From Glandiceps talaboti (lineage: Eukaryota > Hemichordata > Enteropneusta > Spengelidae): a DNA stretch of 64,000 bases. The notes under the pieces are model-generated. The model worked only from the letters and a program-made list of their open reading frames with translations, had not been told where the DNA came from and did not search any database. Shown here piece by piece: positions 12,900 through 25,065 of the stretch (positions within the stretch are counted from its first letter, which is position 1; each line of letters starts with the position of its first letter). The stretch is from positions 21,406,592 through 21,470,591 of the forward strand of contig NC_135554.1 in NCBI RefSeq assembly GCF_964340395.1. Direction: 5' to 3'. A program made the position numbers and the translations under genes.

Positions 12900-13800
12900 T
12901 GTTCCCACTTATAAGAGTCTGAGTAGGGTAGAGTAGTGTCAGACTATGTTTACTTGAAAAAAACCGTATTCACATTTGTAAAAGTTGGAACAGTGGAGGA
13001 CCGTGTTTACTGAAGGTGTGTTCACACTTACAAAAGTTGAACAAGTGTAGAGCAATGTAAGACCATGTTTACTGAAGATATGTTCACACTTGTTCATGTT
13101 GTATCAGCATAGAACCCAATCTGATTAAAATCTGATGTGGTGAAAGCGGCTAGATGTCTTTATTTACCTCTATTTCCATCATTTTGTGTTGTTTCTTTTG
13201 TACTGGGTGATCATCGCCTTCCCACATCTGACCCTGTGTAATAGAAAATCTCGTCTGAATCTAAATCATCTTGAAAGATTTCTTCAACCAATCAGCACGC
13301 TTTTTTCAAAATTGTTCAGAGAGATGGCACCACCACCGTCATGTCATGTCGTCAACACAATCCTTCGTGTGTACATTTGATTGTTTGTTTTTTTCAATTT
13401 CTCAAGTGTGTGCTGCTGCCAACATAACGCCCATCCTGATTGGCTACCCAAAAGTGCAAGATTCAAACGACATTTTCTATTACACCGGGTCAGATGTCGG
13501 AAGAAGGCGATCACCCGGAACAAAACAAACAACACAAAACAATGGAAATACAGGTAAATAAAGACATCTAGCCACTTTCACCACATCTAAAATCAGATTG
13601 CATAGAACCATTGTCTAACAAGGTATGTTCACATTAATACACCTAGGAGCACTATAGAACCATGTTTACTGAAGACGTGTTCACACTTAAAAATGTCACA
13701 GCTGAGAGCACAGCAGTGTCAGGCCATGTTTATTGAACATAGATAAGTTCACACTTACAAAAGTTACAGCAGCATAGGGCAACCCTTTAAAATAGTCATT
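12900..13800. repeat. Degenerate tandem repeat of about 60 bp, interrupted by the 13117-13600 element
   Basis: Units read roughly GTTCACACTTACAAAAGTTG, AACAGTGTAGAGCA, then CCATGTTTACTGAAGA. They occur on both sides of the long-TIR element, so the array predates the insertion. Confidence 0.65.
13117..13600. mobile_element. Fold-back / long-TIR element with 9-bp target duplication
   Basis: A 484-bp element whose ends are long inverted repeats: left arm about 13117-13300, right arm about 13435-13600, starting CAATCTGATT and ending AATCAGATTG. Both arms carry GTGGTGAAAG(C/T)GGCTAGATG and TGTAATAGAAAAT, with scattered mismatches and small indels. It is flanked by perfect CATAGAACC duplications (13108-13116 and 13601-13609). 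Inserted inside an array of a degenerate 60-bp repeat, whose unit resumes on the other side. Long TIRs plus a 9-bp duplication are the hallmark of Mutator-like elements. Small frames inside it are artefacts of the arms. Confidence 0.8.
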
Positions 13801-14243
13801 AATTGGACACTATAAGGTAGTTCTCTAATACAGCAACACTAACACTGACTGTCATTTTATCAACAAATATTACAAGTGGGCAGTTGCAAATACGAGGAAA
13901 AAATTTTTGAAAAAAAAATTTTTGAAAAAGAGGAATAAATGTACTTAACAACTATTTGGATTGAATTGAAATATAAAAGAAGAGTTCCGTTGATAAACTC
14001 ATTTATATATTCATAAATGTCATTATTTTTGACAAATGGTGTATAAATACAGGTAGAAACCATAGTAGCTAATCACACAGGAAAATGTACTTAAAAACTG
14101 CACTTGAATGGATTTCCATGGTATGTGAAAAATGTACTGATTGCACAATGTAAAGATTCATTTCATCATGTTCATGGGAAACTATTAAAATACCAACAAA
14201 TTCAGTTTTCTTAGAAATCCATATCCTAAACTGGTACAATAAG

Positions 14244-14370
14244 TACACAGAGGATTTGAAAGTACAGACTTCCTTCATCTCTTGGCAAACTGTATTAGGC
14301 AAACTGTTACAATATACACAGAGGATTTGAAAGTACAGACTTCCTTCATCTCTTGACAAACTGTTACAAA
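14244..14370. repeat. 71-bp tandem duplication
   Basis: GAGGATTTGAAAGTACAGAC begins at 14250 and 14321, each followed by TTCCTTCATCTCTTG(G/A)CAAACTGT. Confidence 0.85.
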
Positions 14371-15218
14371 AAATGAACAAAAGCTCATTCACATTCATCC
14401 CATATAGCTTCCTGTGATTTTTACAATGATTTATCAGTAAATTATGACATTGGACAAAATATGCACTTGAAGTAAAATCCTTAACAAAATTGTTTACATG
14501 TCCTTAATTTTAAATTTTACTTCGACTATGCCAACATACAATGTGCCCAACTGTAGTATAATAGCCTGGAATGAACTTTGCCTCAAATCTATCTACCATT
14601 GGTTCAACCTACAAATATATTTTCAAAGAAGAACTACAGAGGGCGCTCTTGCCCTTGCATCAATGATGTTCAAGGAATCCAGATCTGCTCCATTGTTACT
14701 AATACATGAACTGTACAGCTTACAATAGCATACAGCAGTGAATGTGAAAATTAGGTAAATACGCTGATCTTCACTAGGTATACAATTTATACAATTTGTA
14801 CCTAAGGCCAGTGGCCAAAGTACTGAATAAATCATATATATGTATACATGTATATCATTTATACAAGGCTTCAACACTACAAAATTATGCTTTTTACATG
14901 GGAAATATCAATTTTACTATATTTCCATAGATGCTAAACATTGATAAAAAAATGAATATTCCTCACAAGGGATAGCCTGATTTCACATACTGTATATCAA
15001 ATTGTCAGGCAAAGTTAGAGAATATTGCCATGGTGTCACAATCTCAAGCTTACATTTCAAACAGGTAGGCTTGAGGTAGTAAGACCATTACAAGTGTCTG
15101 GGCTAGGTAAGTAGACCAGCTCTGATGATTCACAGGACTTCAACATTCAAAGAATTTGTAGTAACACTTTAGTCAAAAGATAAGGATTCAAATATAACTT
15201 AGAACTGTTCTCACTCAC

Positions 15219-15498
15219 CTCCATCTGGTTGAAATATATTCTTCAACTTGACCAGAGCATCAGAGAAATTCCTGACTTCTTGAGTGAGCTGGATTATATC
15301 TTCTTGGTCCATAATGGCAGCATCCACACAGTCAGAACTCAAACTACTTAGTGAGTTGCTCTTGTTACTAGTCCTACTTCCAGTTGATCTACTGATCTGT
15401 CTTCGTATGCCAAAGGTACGTGCGATCGGACTTGAGTCCGGTGTTACGCCTGCAGATCGGCTTCGGAGATCGTTTGTTGATGAATCAGCAAAAGGTTC
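15219..15498 (-). CDS. ARHGAP45: Shared coding exon: Ser/Arg-rich linker and first conserved helix of the RhoGAP N-terminal region
   Basis: The exon is bounded by TTTTTTAG|GAACC and GATGGAG|GTGAGT, is 280 nt long, and runs from phase 0 to phase 1. Residues 1-60 are Ser/Arg/Thr-rich (for example RRQISRSTGSRTSNKSNS), which looks like disordered, phosphorylatable sequence with RxxS-type sites. From about residue 63 it becomes conserved: DQEDIIQLTQEVRNFSDALV, then KLKNIF. This matches the segment that opens the conserved region before the F-BAR domain in human ARHGAP29 and ARHGAP45, where a D-x-x-x-I-x-x-L...V-x-x-F...L-x-x-L-K pattern occurs. That family match is from memory of those proteins, not a search. 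It follows first exons A or B; an isoform starting at exon C would omit it. Confidence 0.9.
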
Positions 15499-16227
15499 CT
15501 AAAAAAGACAACAAAATAATTCTATAAATATCAAATTCATTAAACAGTTTCTCAAACAAGAAATATTGATTTTGTTGAATTATATTTTCATTATTCATAT
15601 TACATATTTGCAGAATTATTCTTAAAACAATGCAAAATATTTGCTTTTTAATATATTAAGCATCATCTTTCCTCTAAATAATCTCAATGCACTGAAAATA
15701 TTGTTACGATAGAGAATTATATATTTGCACATTTAGGTAGTTAACATTTCTAGTATTCAAAATTTCAAGAATTATTTCAACAACTGCTTTTATACTAAAA
15801 GAAACAGCAAGTCCAATCAAAAATAAGTCAGAATAGTGGCTACTGCTAGACATATCATATTCCGGGATCTACATTCTTGCAAGCCAGGGGTAAAATAATA
15901 TTCTCGGTCGGACACACCTTTCTAAGTGCTCTATAAAGAGGTCTGTGATTTTAGACACAGGGATCTACCATATTTACTCATGCATACTTCCACTGTTTTC
16001 AAAAAGTTGATTTTTATTTCAACTCAAACCCACTGGAATGTGACATAACTATTTTTCAATGTTTATCAATGTGTATCACTAATTGCCACTACAATAATCT
16101 TTGTTGTCTATATTGCTAATATTTCCAAACTACTAAAAATGAACGGAAGATTCTCTAAATATTTGGTGCACCATGGTGACTCATGCTGATGAAATTTGCA
16201 CAATGTAACATGATGAAATGTGTAATG

Positions 16228-16262
16228 TAATATGTGATGTGATGTGATGTGATATGATATGA
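16228..16262. repeat. GTGAT pentanucleotide repeat
   Basis: ATATGTGATGTGATGTGATG continuing into GATATGATATGA. Confidence 0.85.
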
Positions 16263-17234
16263 ACGATGTTGCATATATTAAATTTTGTCTTCTAGTATCT
16301 GTGCAATGATAAATTATATTCATACAAGCTTACTGTTCAAAAGTAAGGACATTTCAAGTACAAAATATTCATGATGTTTTTCTCTTTTATTGGCATTTAT
16401 ATATTCCTTATAAAATTGTCCAATTTCTGTCGGTGGTTTTTTGTCAATATCCATCTTCGTTTTTTATAAATGAATTTTTAAAACTGTAAATTTCGATAAA
16501 AAAATGAGTGCTACTTTGGAGACACCTTTTTATCGAACTATATGTGCTACGTCGAAAAACATAGCTTGGTAAAATGGACGCATGATATATAAGAGGTGAA
16601 TCAGTCATGGCCATATCTTGACACTGATACTGAGAGGTTATCACAGCCAGTACAACTATCTATTAAATATACTGCTTGCTTTTAAATCTATTCCTATCTA
16701 TACTCGCTATCCATACACATTATGTGATAAAAAACATTCTACTGCCACAGTGGTTGTGACACGGGAAAGATGGTTTTCCTACATATTCTTAGAACCTTCA
16801 TGCCACACAAACATTTTTGGGATGCATAAAATACACCAAGTGATCATCAAAAGTTGGGGAGGGGAATAATGTGAAATCAGTCAACCAGCTCTACACTGTA
16901 TAGTTTAGAGCTATCCTTCATATCAAAGACCTCTCTTTACAGAGTTAGAGATTCATACCACGTTGGCATCAAGACTACCCATAGAAAAGTTTGTATCAGT
17001 CGATCAGAAACTTGTTTATTCATCAGTCATGATCAGGGAATCACAAAAAACAATCATGATATCTGAATAAACATCTTGACTACTGCTTAGAAACACTACA
17101 TTGCTTATCTTCTTTTTTTTTTGTAAATTTGTTATCGGCAGTGTGTCTGTGGCATACAAGTTCAAGGACCTAAACTTTTGTTGTTAGTGTGCCCAGATTG
17201 CCCTGTTCACTATCTACAGGTTGGCAAATTATTT

Positions 17235-17375
17235 GGGCAAACAGCATTGTTAAGCCTGATGTGATAGCCAGGCGACATCTCTTGGCTAAAATGTGGTAGT
17301 GCTGTTTAACAAACAGCATTGTTAAGCCTGATAGCCAGATGACATCTCTTGGTTTAAAATGTCGGAGCACTGTCT
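17235..17375. repeat. 72-bp tandem duplication
   Basis: AAACAGCATTGTTAAGCCTG starts at 17239 and 17311, each followed by ATAGCCAG(G/A)(C/T)GACATCTCTTGG. Confidence 0.85.
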
Positions 17376-18155
17376 AACTTTTAAAACTGAACCTCGACAT
17401 CAAATATTTCACAAATTTTTAAAATCAATAAATGTATATATTTAATTGAATAACAGCTAATAATATAAGGATAGACTAACACACTAATGGTATATCTCAA
17501 CAAAATCTGTCCTTTATCAAAATACTTTAGTTGTGAAGTTGTGAGTCACTTACTTGTGAACAACAGCATATGGATTGATAACATTTATAAAATTAATACA
17601 AATATTCAATTAATAATAATATCATTATATAATACACAATCATTAAATATACATATGATACATGTTTGGATAATAGTATGGGAAAATGTCTGAAATGTAA
17701 CGTGTGGGAGGGAATACCCTCCTCATTGAAATTACTATTGAAATTACTGGCAAAGGTGCGTCACACAAACAGATACCTTTTAGAACAATGTGATTGATGT
17801 AAAGGCAGTCAAACTTTGTTTTGAAAATCTTGAATATTTATTCTCACTTGTGGCAATATCCTTCGCTAGCTTTACTTGTTCCAGTAGAGTACTAAAGATA
17901 CAGACATTCGTGTCACGCTGAACAACACAACGTATCTCACAGTGTAGTAGAGTATGACGGGCACCAAACTTCAATCAATGAGTGGTATCAGTCACTCAGT
18001 ACAAGTATCAGGGTGTGGCATGTTGATATATATATACGTGACTGATTCATATGTGTCTCTCAGTTATTTCAGACTTTACATAATCAGAATGACTAAATCA
18101 TATATACTGTTTCAAGGGATGTATATGCAAAAGCTAGTACATGTACATGTAACTT

Positions 18156-18235
18156 TAGCCTGGAATCCATGTGGATTGGGATTTTGTGATAGGAACGCAA
18201 AATCTAAAATCAAAACCCGCATGGATTCCAGACTA
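18156..18235. mobile_element. 80-bp hairpin MITE with 9-bp target duplication
   Basis: Ends TAGCCTGGAATCCATG and CATGGATTCCAGACTA form an almost perfect stem. Flanks are the perfect duplication ATGTAACTT (18147-18155 and 18236-18244). The inner AT-rich part (GATTTTG / CAAAATC) extends the pairing. Confidence 0.75.
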
Positions 18236-19849
18236 ATGTAACTTCTGCATTCATGACAAATTATTACATTTTTTATAAGGATCATATGTTGTGTTCTTCA
18301 AACAAATAAATATTATAGTATTCCTATTTTTTTAATCCAACAATAAGAATGTCACTCCTGGTAGTTATAAAAGAGAACTATTTTATATTTACTTATAAAA
18401 TGTCTCAGACAACCATCAAAACACAAAACTGACTAATGTAATGAACTTAGGTCACAATATGGCATACTACATTAAACTTTAAGGTAAACATTTACCATCC
18501 GCTGATAATTCATTGAGTGTTTTGAATTGTGCATAGATGGTTAGATAACACACAACAAAACTTTATCTAAGGAAATCTTAGCATGAATGTGTTTACAAGC
18601 TGTGTATGCCTTGATGATATCAGCTGTGATACAGATAGGTACAAGATACAGATACAGATGGAATGTTGTTGTTCAACATTTTTAATGTTTTTTTGTTAAA
18701 CTTGTAATATCTAATAATTTGGAATGTTTGTAGTAATATGTAACAACCTGGAATGTTAAATGCAGTACATGTATAACAATTTCAAGAGTCTATTAGGATA
18801 CATAACAAGTACTTGTAAGATTCATGACCATGTTAAACTTATGAATAAACAGGTAATTTGACAGTACCACTTATCAAAAAACTCACATACATGTAATATG
18901 ATGTAATACATGTAGTTTAGAATTATATCTCCTATGGCAACACCACAGTTTAAAATGTAACTATCAGATGTGAGAATAAGTAAAATCTTAGTAATAATTT
19001 TTTTAATTTTTTTTTTGTAACTTATGTAAGTACAGATATTTTAAACATCTAATATCGTGTACTAAATAACAGAACAAGGTGGATTCAACACTTACTAGAT
19101 TATTGGACGAACAGCAATTTGAGAATCTTCCAAAAAATTACAATAATTTAAATTACACTTCACAAAATAAATTTACTCTTGAAAAAAGATAAAAAGTTAA
19201 AACTAACAATAATCACTTGTACTCTTAACTTTTCAGTTTCTCGTATGACACATTATTCATTATGAAACATTTTCGGCACATTTTCTCAAACTTTTATCGA
19301 TCTTCTTTTCATATTTCAGAATCTGTTAATTTCAAATTTTGCTGTACTTCATTATTTTTCAAAAAATTTTCAATTCAAAATGTTTGCAGAATTTCTAATG
19401 AAATGACGGGCTCTAATCAATTATTTTCTTCCAATAATTATCTTCATATACAAAATTACAGTGTTTATGAAAACATGACTAATCTAAATTTTTAAAAACT
19501 AGAAATAATCCTATTAAATTTGACCCCCTGGGCTTTTATAATCTCCTTAAATTAGAAGTGACAATTATCAGCAAGTTGGATCAAAGCTATCATGGACTGA
19601 TAATGACTTGACCTATACCCTGTGGAGTGAGGCAAAGTGACTCAGGTAGTCACACACCCTACTTTATATAACATACATTATATCATAAATTAAAATTGTC
19701 AAATTTAGTAAATTTGATGGTATTTTATACTGATGATTAATTAATTCAATACTGATGACGACATAAAGACGCACATGTCTGGGTCAAGTGTGACTGACTT
19801 CCCTGTAAACCGCCAACTTCCCGAACTTCCCTGTACTACGTGAGAGTTT

Positions 19850-20300
19850 CAGCAACAGTGCAGTGGTGGAGGGGGTGTCAAAGTGATAGATGGTTTAGTT
19901 TTCACAATAAAATACTTAGTGTTAACTTTGCTACAACAATCTACCTTACATGGTAAGTAATCTGAGAGAATCAGACAGCCACAATATCCACAATATGCCT
20001 TTCAACCACAAACTATCCTGTTCTACATCAAGGGTGAAGGTTTAGGAGACAATGGCAGAGGAGTGTCCAAGTGATGGATGGTTTAGTCTTCATAATTTGC
20101 TACAACTAGGAGTAATCTGAGAGAGAATCAGACAGCCACAACATGCCATTCAACCACAAACTATTCTGTACTATATGAAGGGTGAAGGTTTTGGAGACAG
20201 TGGTTGAGGAGTGTATGGCCACATAATGGATGGTATACTTAGTCATAATAAAGTACTTTGCTACAACTATCTACTTTTTAGTAACCTGAGACAGAATTCC
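19850..20300. repeat. Three-copy degenerate repeat, 150-190 bp
   Basis: GTGATGGATGGTTTAGTCTT-like segments at 19882, 20071 and 20225 are each followed by TTTGCTACAAC. AATCAGACAGCCACAA and CAACCACAAACTAT recur between them. Confidence 0.75.
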
Positions 20301-20479
20301 GACAGCAGTAATACTGGTATTTCTTCTTTTGCTGTTATTTTAGCCTTAGGTTTTTGTGATTCCAACAAAACACAAGATTAAACACAATGTAGGGAATTTA
20401 ATTAAAACTAACAATGAAATGACCTTGATTTTGATTGAAATAGTCCATGGATTTCTTGTTACAGTAGGACCTGACTGTC

Positions 20480-20790
20480 TCATTGATCAAGTTTAAAATG
20501 TAACAACTTACAAAGTCAAGGTCAACATTTCATTATCCTAGTAACCGTATCCTAGTAACAGATGAGAGTTTACAGAGGTCATATATTCCAATAAAAGTTA
20601 ATAAAAAAACTCATGTAGACAGTATCTGAACCACTGATTAAGGTCAAGTTTAATGGGGATAACAGTATGTACAAAGTCAAAGTTACTACTAGTACTATCC
20701 TAGTAACTAGTAATACACCTAGGTTTTACAGAGGTCATGGTAATGTTCCCATAAACATTTCAACAATAATTTCAATAATGACTGATATAT
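20480..20790. repeat. Degenerate duplication, about 180 bp
   Basis: CAAGTTTAA, ACAAAGTCAA, TATCCTAGTAAC and TTTACAGAGGTCAT occur twice in the same order. Confidence 0.6.
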
Positions 20791-21179
20791 TATTCATGTG
20801 AATATCTCTTGGGGTTATAAAATACAGGTGTGGAGTGTATGGCACTTGATATATAGAAAATGCAGTATTGTTTCATTCATAGCTCTTAGGCCCATTCTTT
20901 GCAGTGGATTTCACTTTGGGTGAAATTTGTCACTTAAAAAAGTTATTCATTCCTAGATGACTATGATGGGGCCGTAGTTTTGGACCTTTTCTGGGCGATG
21001 AATTTCATCACAGGTTCCCTCATCTGTATCCACACAGAGAGAAATTCATCACATGGAATTGGTCCTAATTAGCTACTGCATTCATAGATGACCATGATCA
21101 TAACAAAGTAAATCTAACTCAAGTGCGTACAAGGATACTGCTAAGTAATACTAAATCCAATGAAACAGATCCAATGGGT

Positions 21180-21625
21180 CAATGTCTCTTTACTGATCTA
21201 CCAAGACTCGAGGCAATATCCAGGGTCTAAAGTACAGACACATGGATGGATTTACAGGGTCAAGAACCAACTTAATCCTTAGCATGGAAGGCACCCCATG
21301 AGAAGCCTCTAAGTGGTTATCAGTGGTTGGTACTTGCAAGTGATGTGCCAAAACCAAAGGCAATGTCCTGAGTCTGAGATACAGGGATACAGATTTAAAG
21401 GGTCAAGAACAAACTTAGCTGTGAAGGCACTTCATGACAAGTGGCCACCTCACAGACACTAACTTACATTGAATTATGTCTCTCTACTCTCAGCTACATG
21501 TGTATCAAAACTGTACCCAAGGCGATATTCCGGGTCTATGGTACAGGCATACAGATTTAAAGGGTCAAGAATCTCAGCTGGGAAGGCACTCCATGACAAG
21601 TGGCCACCTCAAAGGTACTTATTAT
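21180..21625. repeat. Three-copy degenerate repeat, about 145-160 bp
   Basis: (A/T)ACAGGGTCAAGAA or TAAAGGGTCAAGAA at about 21252, 21396 and 21557, followed by AAGGCAC(C/T)(C/T)CATGA. Copies two and three also share CAAGTGGCCACCTCA. Confidence 0.75.
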
Positions 21626-22997
21626 ACACATCGTACAATCCTATTGTTTATCATGGAAGCCAAGTTGGTATATTCATTGAAAGTAAAATATGCCCCGTAG
21701 TCAGTTGGGATGGGTTCTTGGCTGTATAACAACATGTACATACTGTACTTGAAATTCCTACATCTATACACTATAGCTTTCACGTTGTTGCAGCGTTTGT
21801 CATCCTATAGTATACAATAGTTCATTTTCCAAACAATAACATTGGCATGTATTTTCTTTTACTCACGCTGTCCCTCCCAACTTTTTTAATCCACTCTAGT
21901 CATTTTTCATGATCACACACAAAAAAACCCTCCCCTGGTTAAAATTGTGGTATGAAGTTACCGGACCATTTGAAACCAACTTCCTGGGATGGTCTCTTTG
22001 TTTATAACTGATCACTGGAACATGTCAAAACAATAGATTTGTATGCCACCTGTCCAGTGACACCACACTATGATGGAGTGACTCAATTCAGAGGAGAGAA
22101 GTAGAAACTTGTCTGGCTGAGTGATTCCCTATAGCAAGGTTACACACAACAATACCAAGCTCTACATTCATTCTCCCTGCATGCTTTTAAGACTACAAAG
22201 AACTTTGTGAGGTATGTTTGGTTTAGTTTATACAGTACTACAGTATTTGGGAAAGGGTTACAGAGGTTCGATATTTAAAACTTCATCCTTGGAACATTTA
22301 ACATACATTTGTAGATGCAGTTGCCCGGAGACTTGACTCTTTAGGTTTGACAAAACTGTTAGGCCTATAGCAGAAAAGGCAATCTCTGGTAGTGAATACA
22401 GCAAGTCTCTGGGTTACACATAGGTTTAGTTAGAGACAGCATTGGCATCCAGGCCAACATACACCAAAAATACACAGCTAATTAACTTGTGGTAAAAAAT
22501 TGGTTTGATATGGAAGTATTTCATCTCTTCATAATCAACTTACAAAATATTCAAATTATTCCTTTTTTCAAATCACATTGACTTTAAGTTTTCTGTTGAA
22601 AAAATAAATCATTTGACTGATACAAATTTCAGAAGACATTCTTTAAAACATTTTTATCAATGAAATTCCTGAACTACCATAGAGATATACACTATAGAAT
22701 GTAAATGAAAAGTGGTCATGGTCATACCTCCCTTGGACACATACATTGTGAAGACCACTGGGGATTCACAATATTTCTAATTTTGATTACTTGCAGGAAA
22801 GCCATCAAAATCAAATAGCAAAGTTTCCTTAGAAAAGAAAATTCCTTTTTCGTGCCTAATTTTCCCTACTACAATGTGATGTTTATATACCCATAAGTTG
22901 ACTCTCCAAACTTCTACTACGTAACAAACAGCTGAGCAGGAACGCATACAATATCACCAATGCTACAGACAAAGTTTATCATTAAATGTCTACCAAC

Positions 22998-23069
22998 CTT
23001 TGTTAAATCGAAACTTGCCAGCGAAGATTGTGGCCGCTTTTTGCTCTTACGAGACTTGTTGAATCCCAT
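22998..23069 (-). CDS. ARHGAP45: Alternative first coding exon B of the same RhoGAP gene
   Basis: A 72-nt exon encodes 24 codons, MGFNKSRKSKKRPQSSLASF followed by DLTK, and ends AAG|GTTGGT in phase 0. The phase fits the acceptor at 15498 (TK-EPFADSS). The start context is ACCATGG (A at -3, G at +4), a strong Kozak match, and an in-frame TAG lies four codons upstream. The donor is weaker than that of exon A (T at +3), though +5 G is kept. The peptide is short and very basic (RKSKKR), unlike the other two first exons, so it could alter membrane or nuclear targeting; that is inference. A TATATAAG box and a CRE lie 118-183 bp upstream of the ATG, supporting a promoter of its own. Confidence 0.8.
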
Positions 23070-23186
23070 GGTGAGTTTTTGCTATGCGGTGGTATCAATA
23101 CAGGATAAGTTTGCTACACACACTATCACTCCCTGACCTAGTCTACATGTACTACAGACCTTTGGAGTTCATGAGTTTACCTATGT

Positions 23187-23252
23187 CTTATATACCACCT
23201 ACCATACTTAGTACAAGGGGTATTTCCTGTACGGCACAAACCACTGACGTCA
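23187..23252 (-). promoter_or_regulatory. Predicted promoter B: TATA box (23187-23194) and CRE (23245-23252)
   Basis: Read on the minus strand, the perfect CRE TGACGTCA lies 50 bp upstream of TATATAAG. Transcription starting about 30 bp past the TATA box would begin near 23165, giving a 5'UTR of roughly 95 nt before the exon B ATG at 23069. Known role: CREB/ATF factors bind TGACGTCA, usually close to the start site and often beside a TATA box. Inference: isoform B is an inducible transcript responsive to cAMP or Ca2+. No transcript evidence is available here. Confidence 0.6.
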
Positions 23253-23568
23253 GAGGTAAGAGTAGCATAGAGTCCAAAGTATAAATCTATTACTCATACG
23301 AGTGCTCCTCCCTATAACATGCTGCAACACATCATCGCAATTTTGGTTTTCTGATATCATTCAAATTTTCTCACTACTTTTATGACATTATATAACTTTT
23401 TAAAATATACTTTTGCTTAAGTACTTCAGTTTCCAAGCTAAGTGAATCAAACATCAACATTTTCACAGACCCTCCCTCTTTCATAATGGTAGTGAACATA
23501 TGGCCTAGTGACACATTAACAGTCATGTGGTTAAGGTCCAAGAACCTACGTTGACAAAGTCATGCTAG

Positions 23569-23576
23569 TGACGTCA
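23569..23576. promoter_or_regulatory. Second perfect CRE upstream of promoter B
   Basis: TGACGTCA occurs again 317 bp upstream of the CRE in promoter B. Two full palindromic CREs within about 330 bp is more than chance would suggest in AT-rich DNA. Its function is inferred only from the motif. Confidence 0.4.
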
Positions 23577-24689
23577 AAGCACCAGATCAGCTGAACCTGA
23601 CAGTGTGCTAGTAAACCACAAAACAAGCAAGGAATGATACACATGGTTGACTACATACCACTGTTACTCACTAATTACAACACCTCTATTGTTCCACAGA
23701 AAACACAACTATTGGATTTAATAGCCACAGAACAACATCAAAGAGTTAATAACCTGCAACTTCTAAGAACCTGCTATTGTTTTGTATTACAAGATTACCC
23801 CCTACAGACAGGAAGATGTCCATTTCAATGTCATTATCACTGTGGGTTTATTGATCACACTGTGGTGTAGAACACAGGTGAACTTTCACCAACAGTTAGA
23901 TCAGTAGGTCAGAATACGACTGATCCAGTTTTTCTAATGCATTGTTGACATACATTCCACATCAGAAAACATTCCAACTACGACAAAACAAACAATCTCT
24001 TACGCAAAGACCTTGAAGAACACCACCAAGTGGAACCAGACCAAACTGAATTTGACAACAACATTGTTAAAATTACAAGATAATGGATATACAAGAGGTC
24101 TACATACAACAATCTGATAAATACTACAGAATTTCTTGACAGCAATAAGTATTTTGTTTTGATGCTTCTTTATCAGGGTAACCCTTTTTAATTTTATCTT
24201 TCTCACCATTACGCCTTTAAAATGATGGATTAGTCAATCAGTTGAAAAATTACATGTCATTGTGTCTGCATTAAAATGTTGGTGATACTTTCAATTCTTA
24301 ATCATACTTTTAATAGTCCTGATGCCTTAAAAGTGACTTTTACTAAAGTCATCTTTTCAAAGAATGTTATAATTTCCAAAAAGATATATGCTTGAATGAT
24401 GTCATCAAAATTCCATCAATATTTTATTTCTGTTCCTTTCTGGATCTGGTCAAAGAGGGTGGTGTTTTTTTTTTTAATCTTTAAGTGTCAGACTCAATAC
24501 ATATTGCATTGGTCACGTTATGAGAAACACACAAATACACAAGGCCTCATTTAGTGTTGGCAACATTAGAAACTTATTTTCATGCATGGTGGCACAAACA
24601 AGTTTGTTATTTCCCAGCATGCAATATATCATTTGGTATTAAATCATTCATGCATTATAAGTCAGATAACATTCAGTAAGACTTGGCTC

Positions 24690-25065
24690 ACTGGGTTGCA
24701 TAGTCTGTATGATTCGATGTGCCATGCTGCCATATCAGCTAGCACTATGGTTAGGGCTCAACAACACAACATACAATGTATGTAAAGTCTAACTGCAATA
24801 CAGTCTGTAAGATAAAACGTATCATGCCACCCTATCAGCCAGCATTTACAGCGACTTGTTTGGGCTGAACGACACAACATATCCTAAAGTCTAACTGCAA
24901 TACAGTCTGTAAGATAAAACGTATCATGCCATCCTATCAGCCAGCATTTACAGCGACTTGTTTGGGCTGAATGGCAAAACATATCTTAAAGTGTAACTGC
25001 GAATGTAGTTTGTCAGATAAAATGTATCATGCCACCCTGTCAGCCAGCACTAAGGGAAGACTGAA
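24690..25065. repeat. Tandem repeat of about 105-115 bp, three to four units
   Basis: CTGTAAGATAAAACGTATCATGCCA followed by CCTATCAGCCAGCA and TTTGGGCTGAACGACA repeats with few changes between 24790 and 25000, with diverged units on either side. Confidence 0.8.

Larger units (their letters stand above)
11698..15218 (-). other. Intron between the shared exon and exon C, including the 5' flank of exon C
   Basis: It contains a degenerate tandem repeat of about 60 bp around 12.9-13.8 kb, interrupted by a 484-bp long-TIR element, a 71-bp tandem duplication (14.2-14.4 kb), and a CTCF-like word at 14633. No canonical TATA box is seen on the minus strand near exon C. No other coding signal was seen. 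Confidence 0.5.
15499..22997 (-). other. Intron between exon B and the shared exon
   Basis: About 7.5 kb. It holds an 80-bp hairpin element with a 9-bp target duplication (18156-18235), tandem duplications at 17.2, 19.9-20.3, 20.5-20.8 and 21.2-21.6 kb, and a short GTGAT repeat at 16.23 kb. No exon was recognised. Confidence 0.5.

Noticed and set aside
13186-13561. Frames on both strands inside the 13.1-13.6 kb element
   Set aside because: They mirror one another because the arms are inverted repeats; no transposase motif is present.
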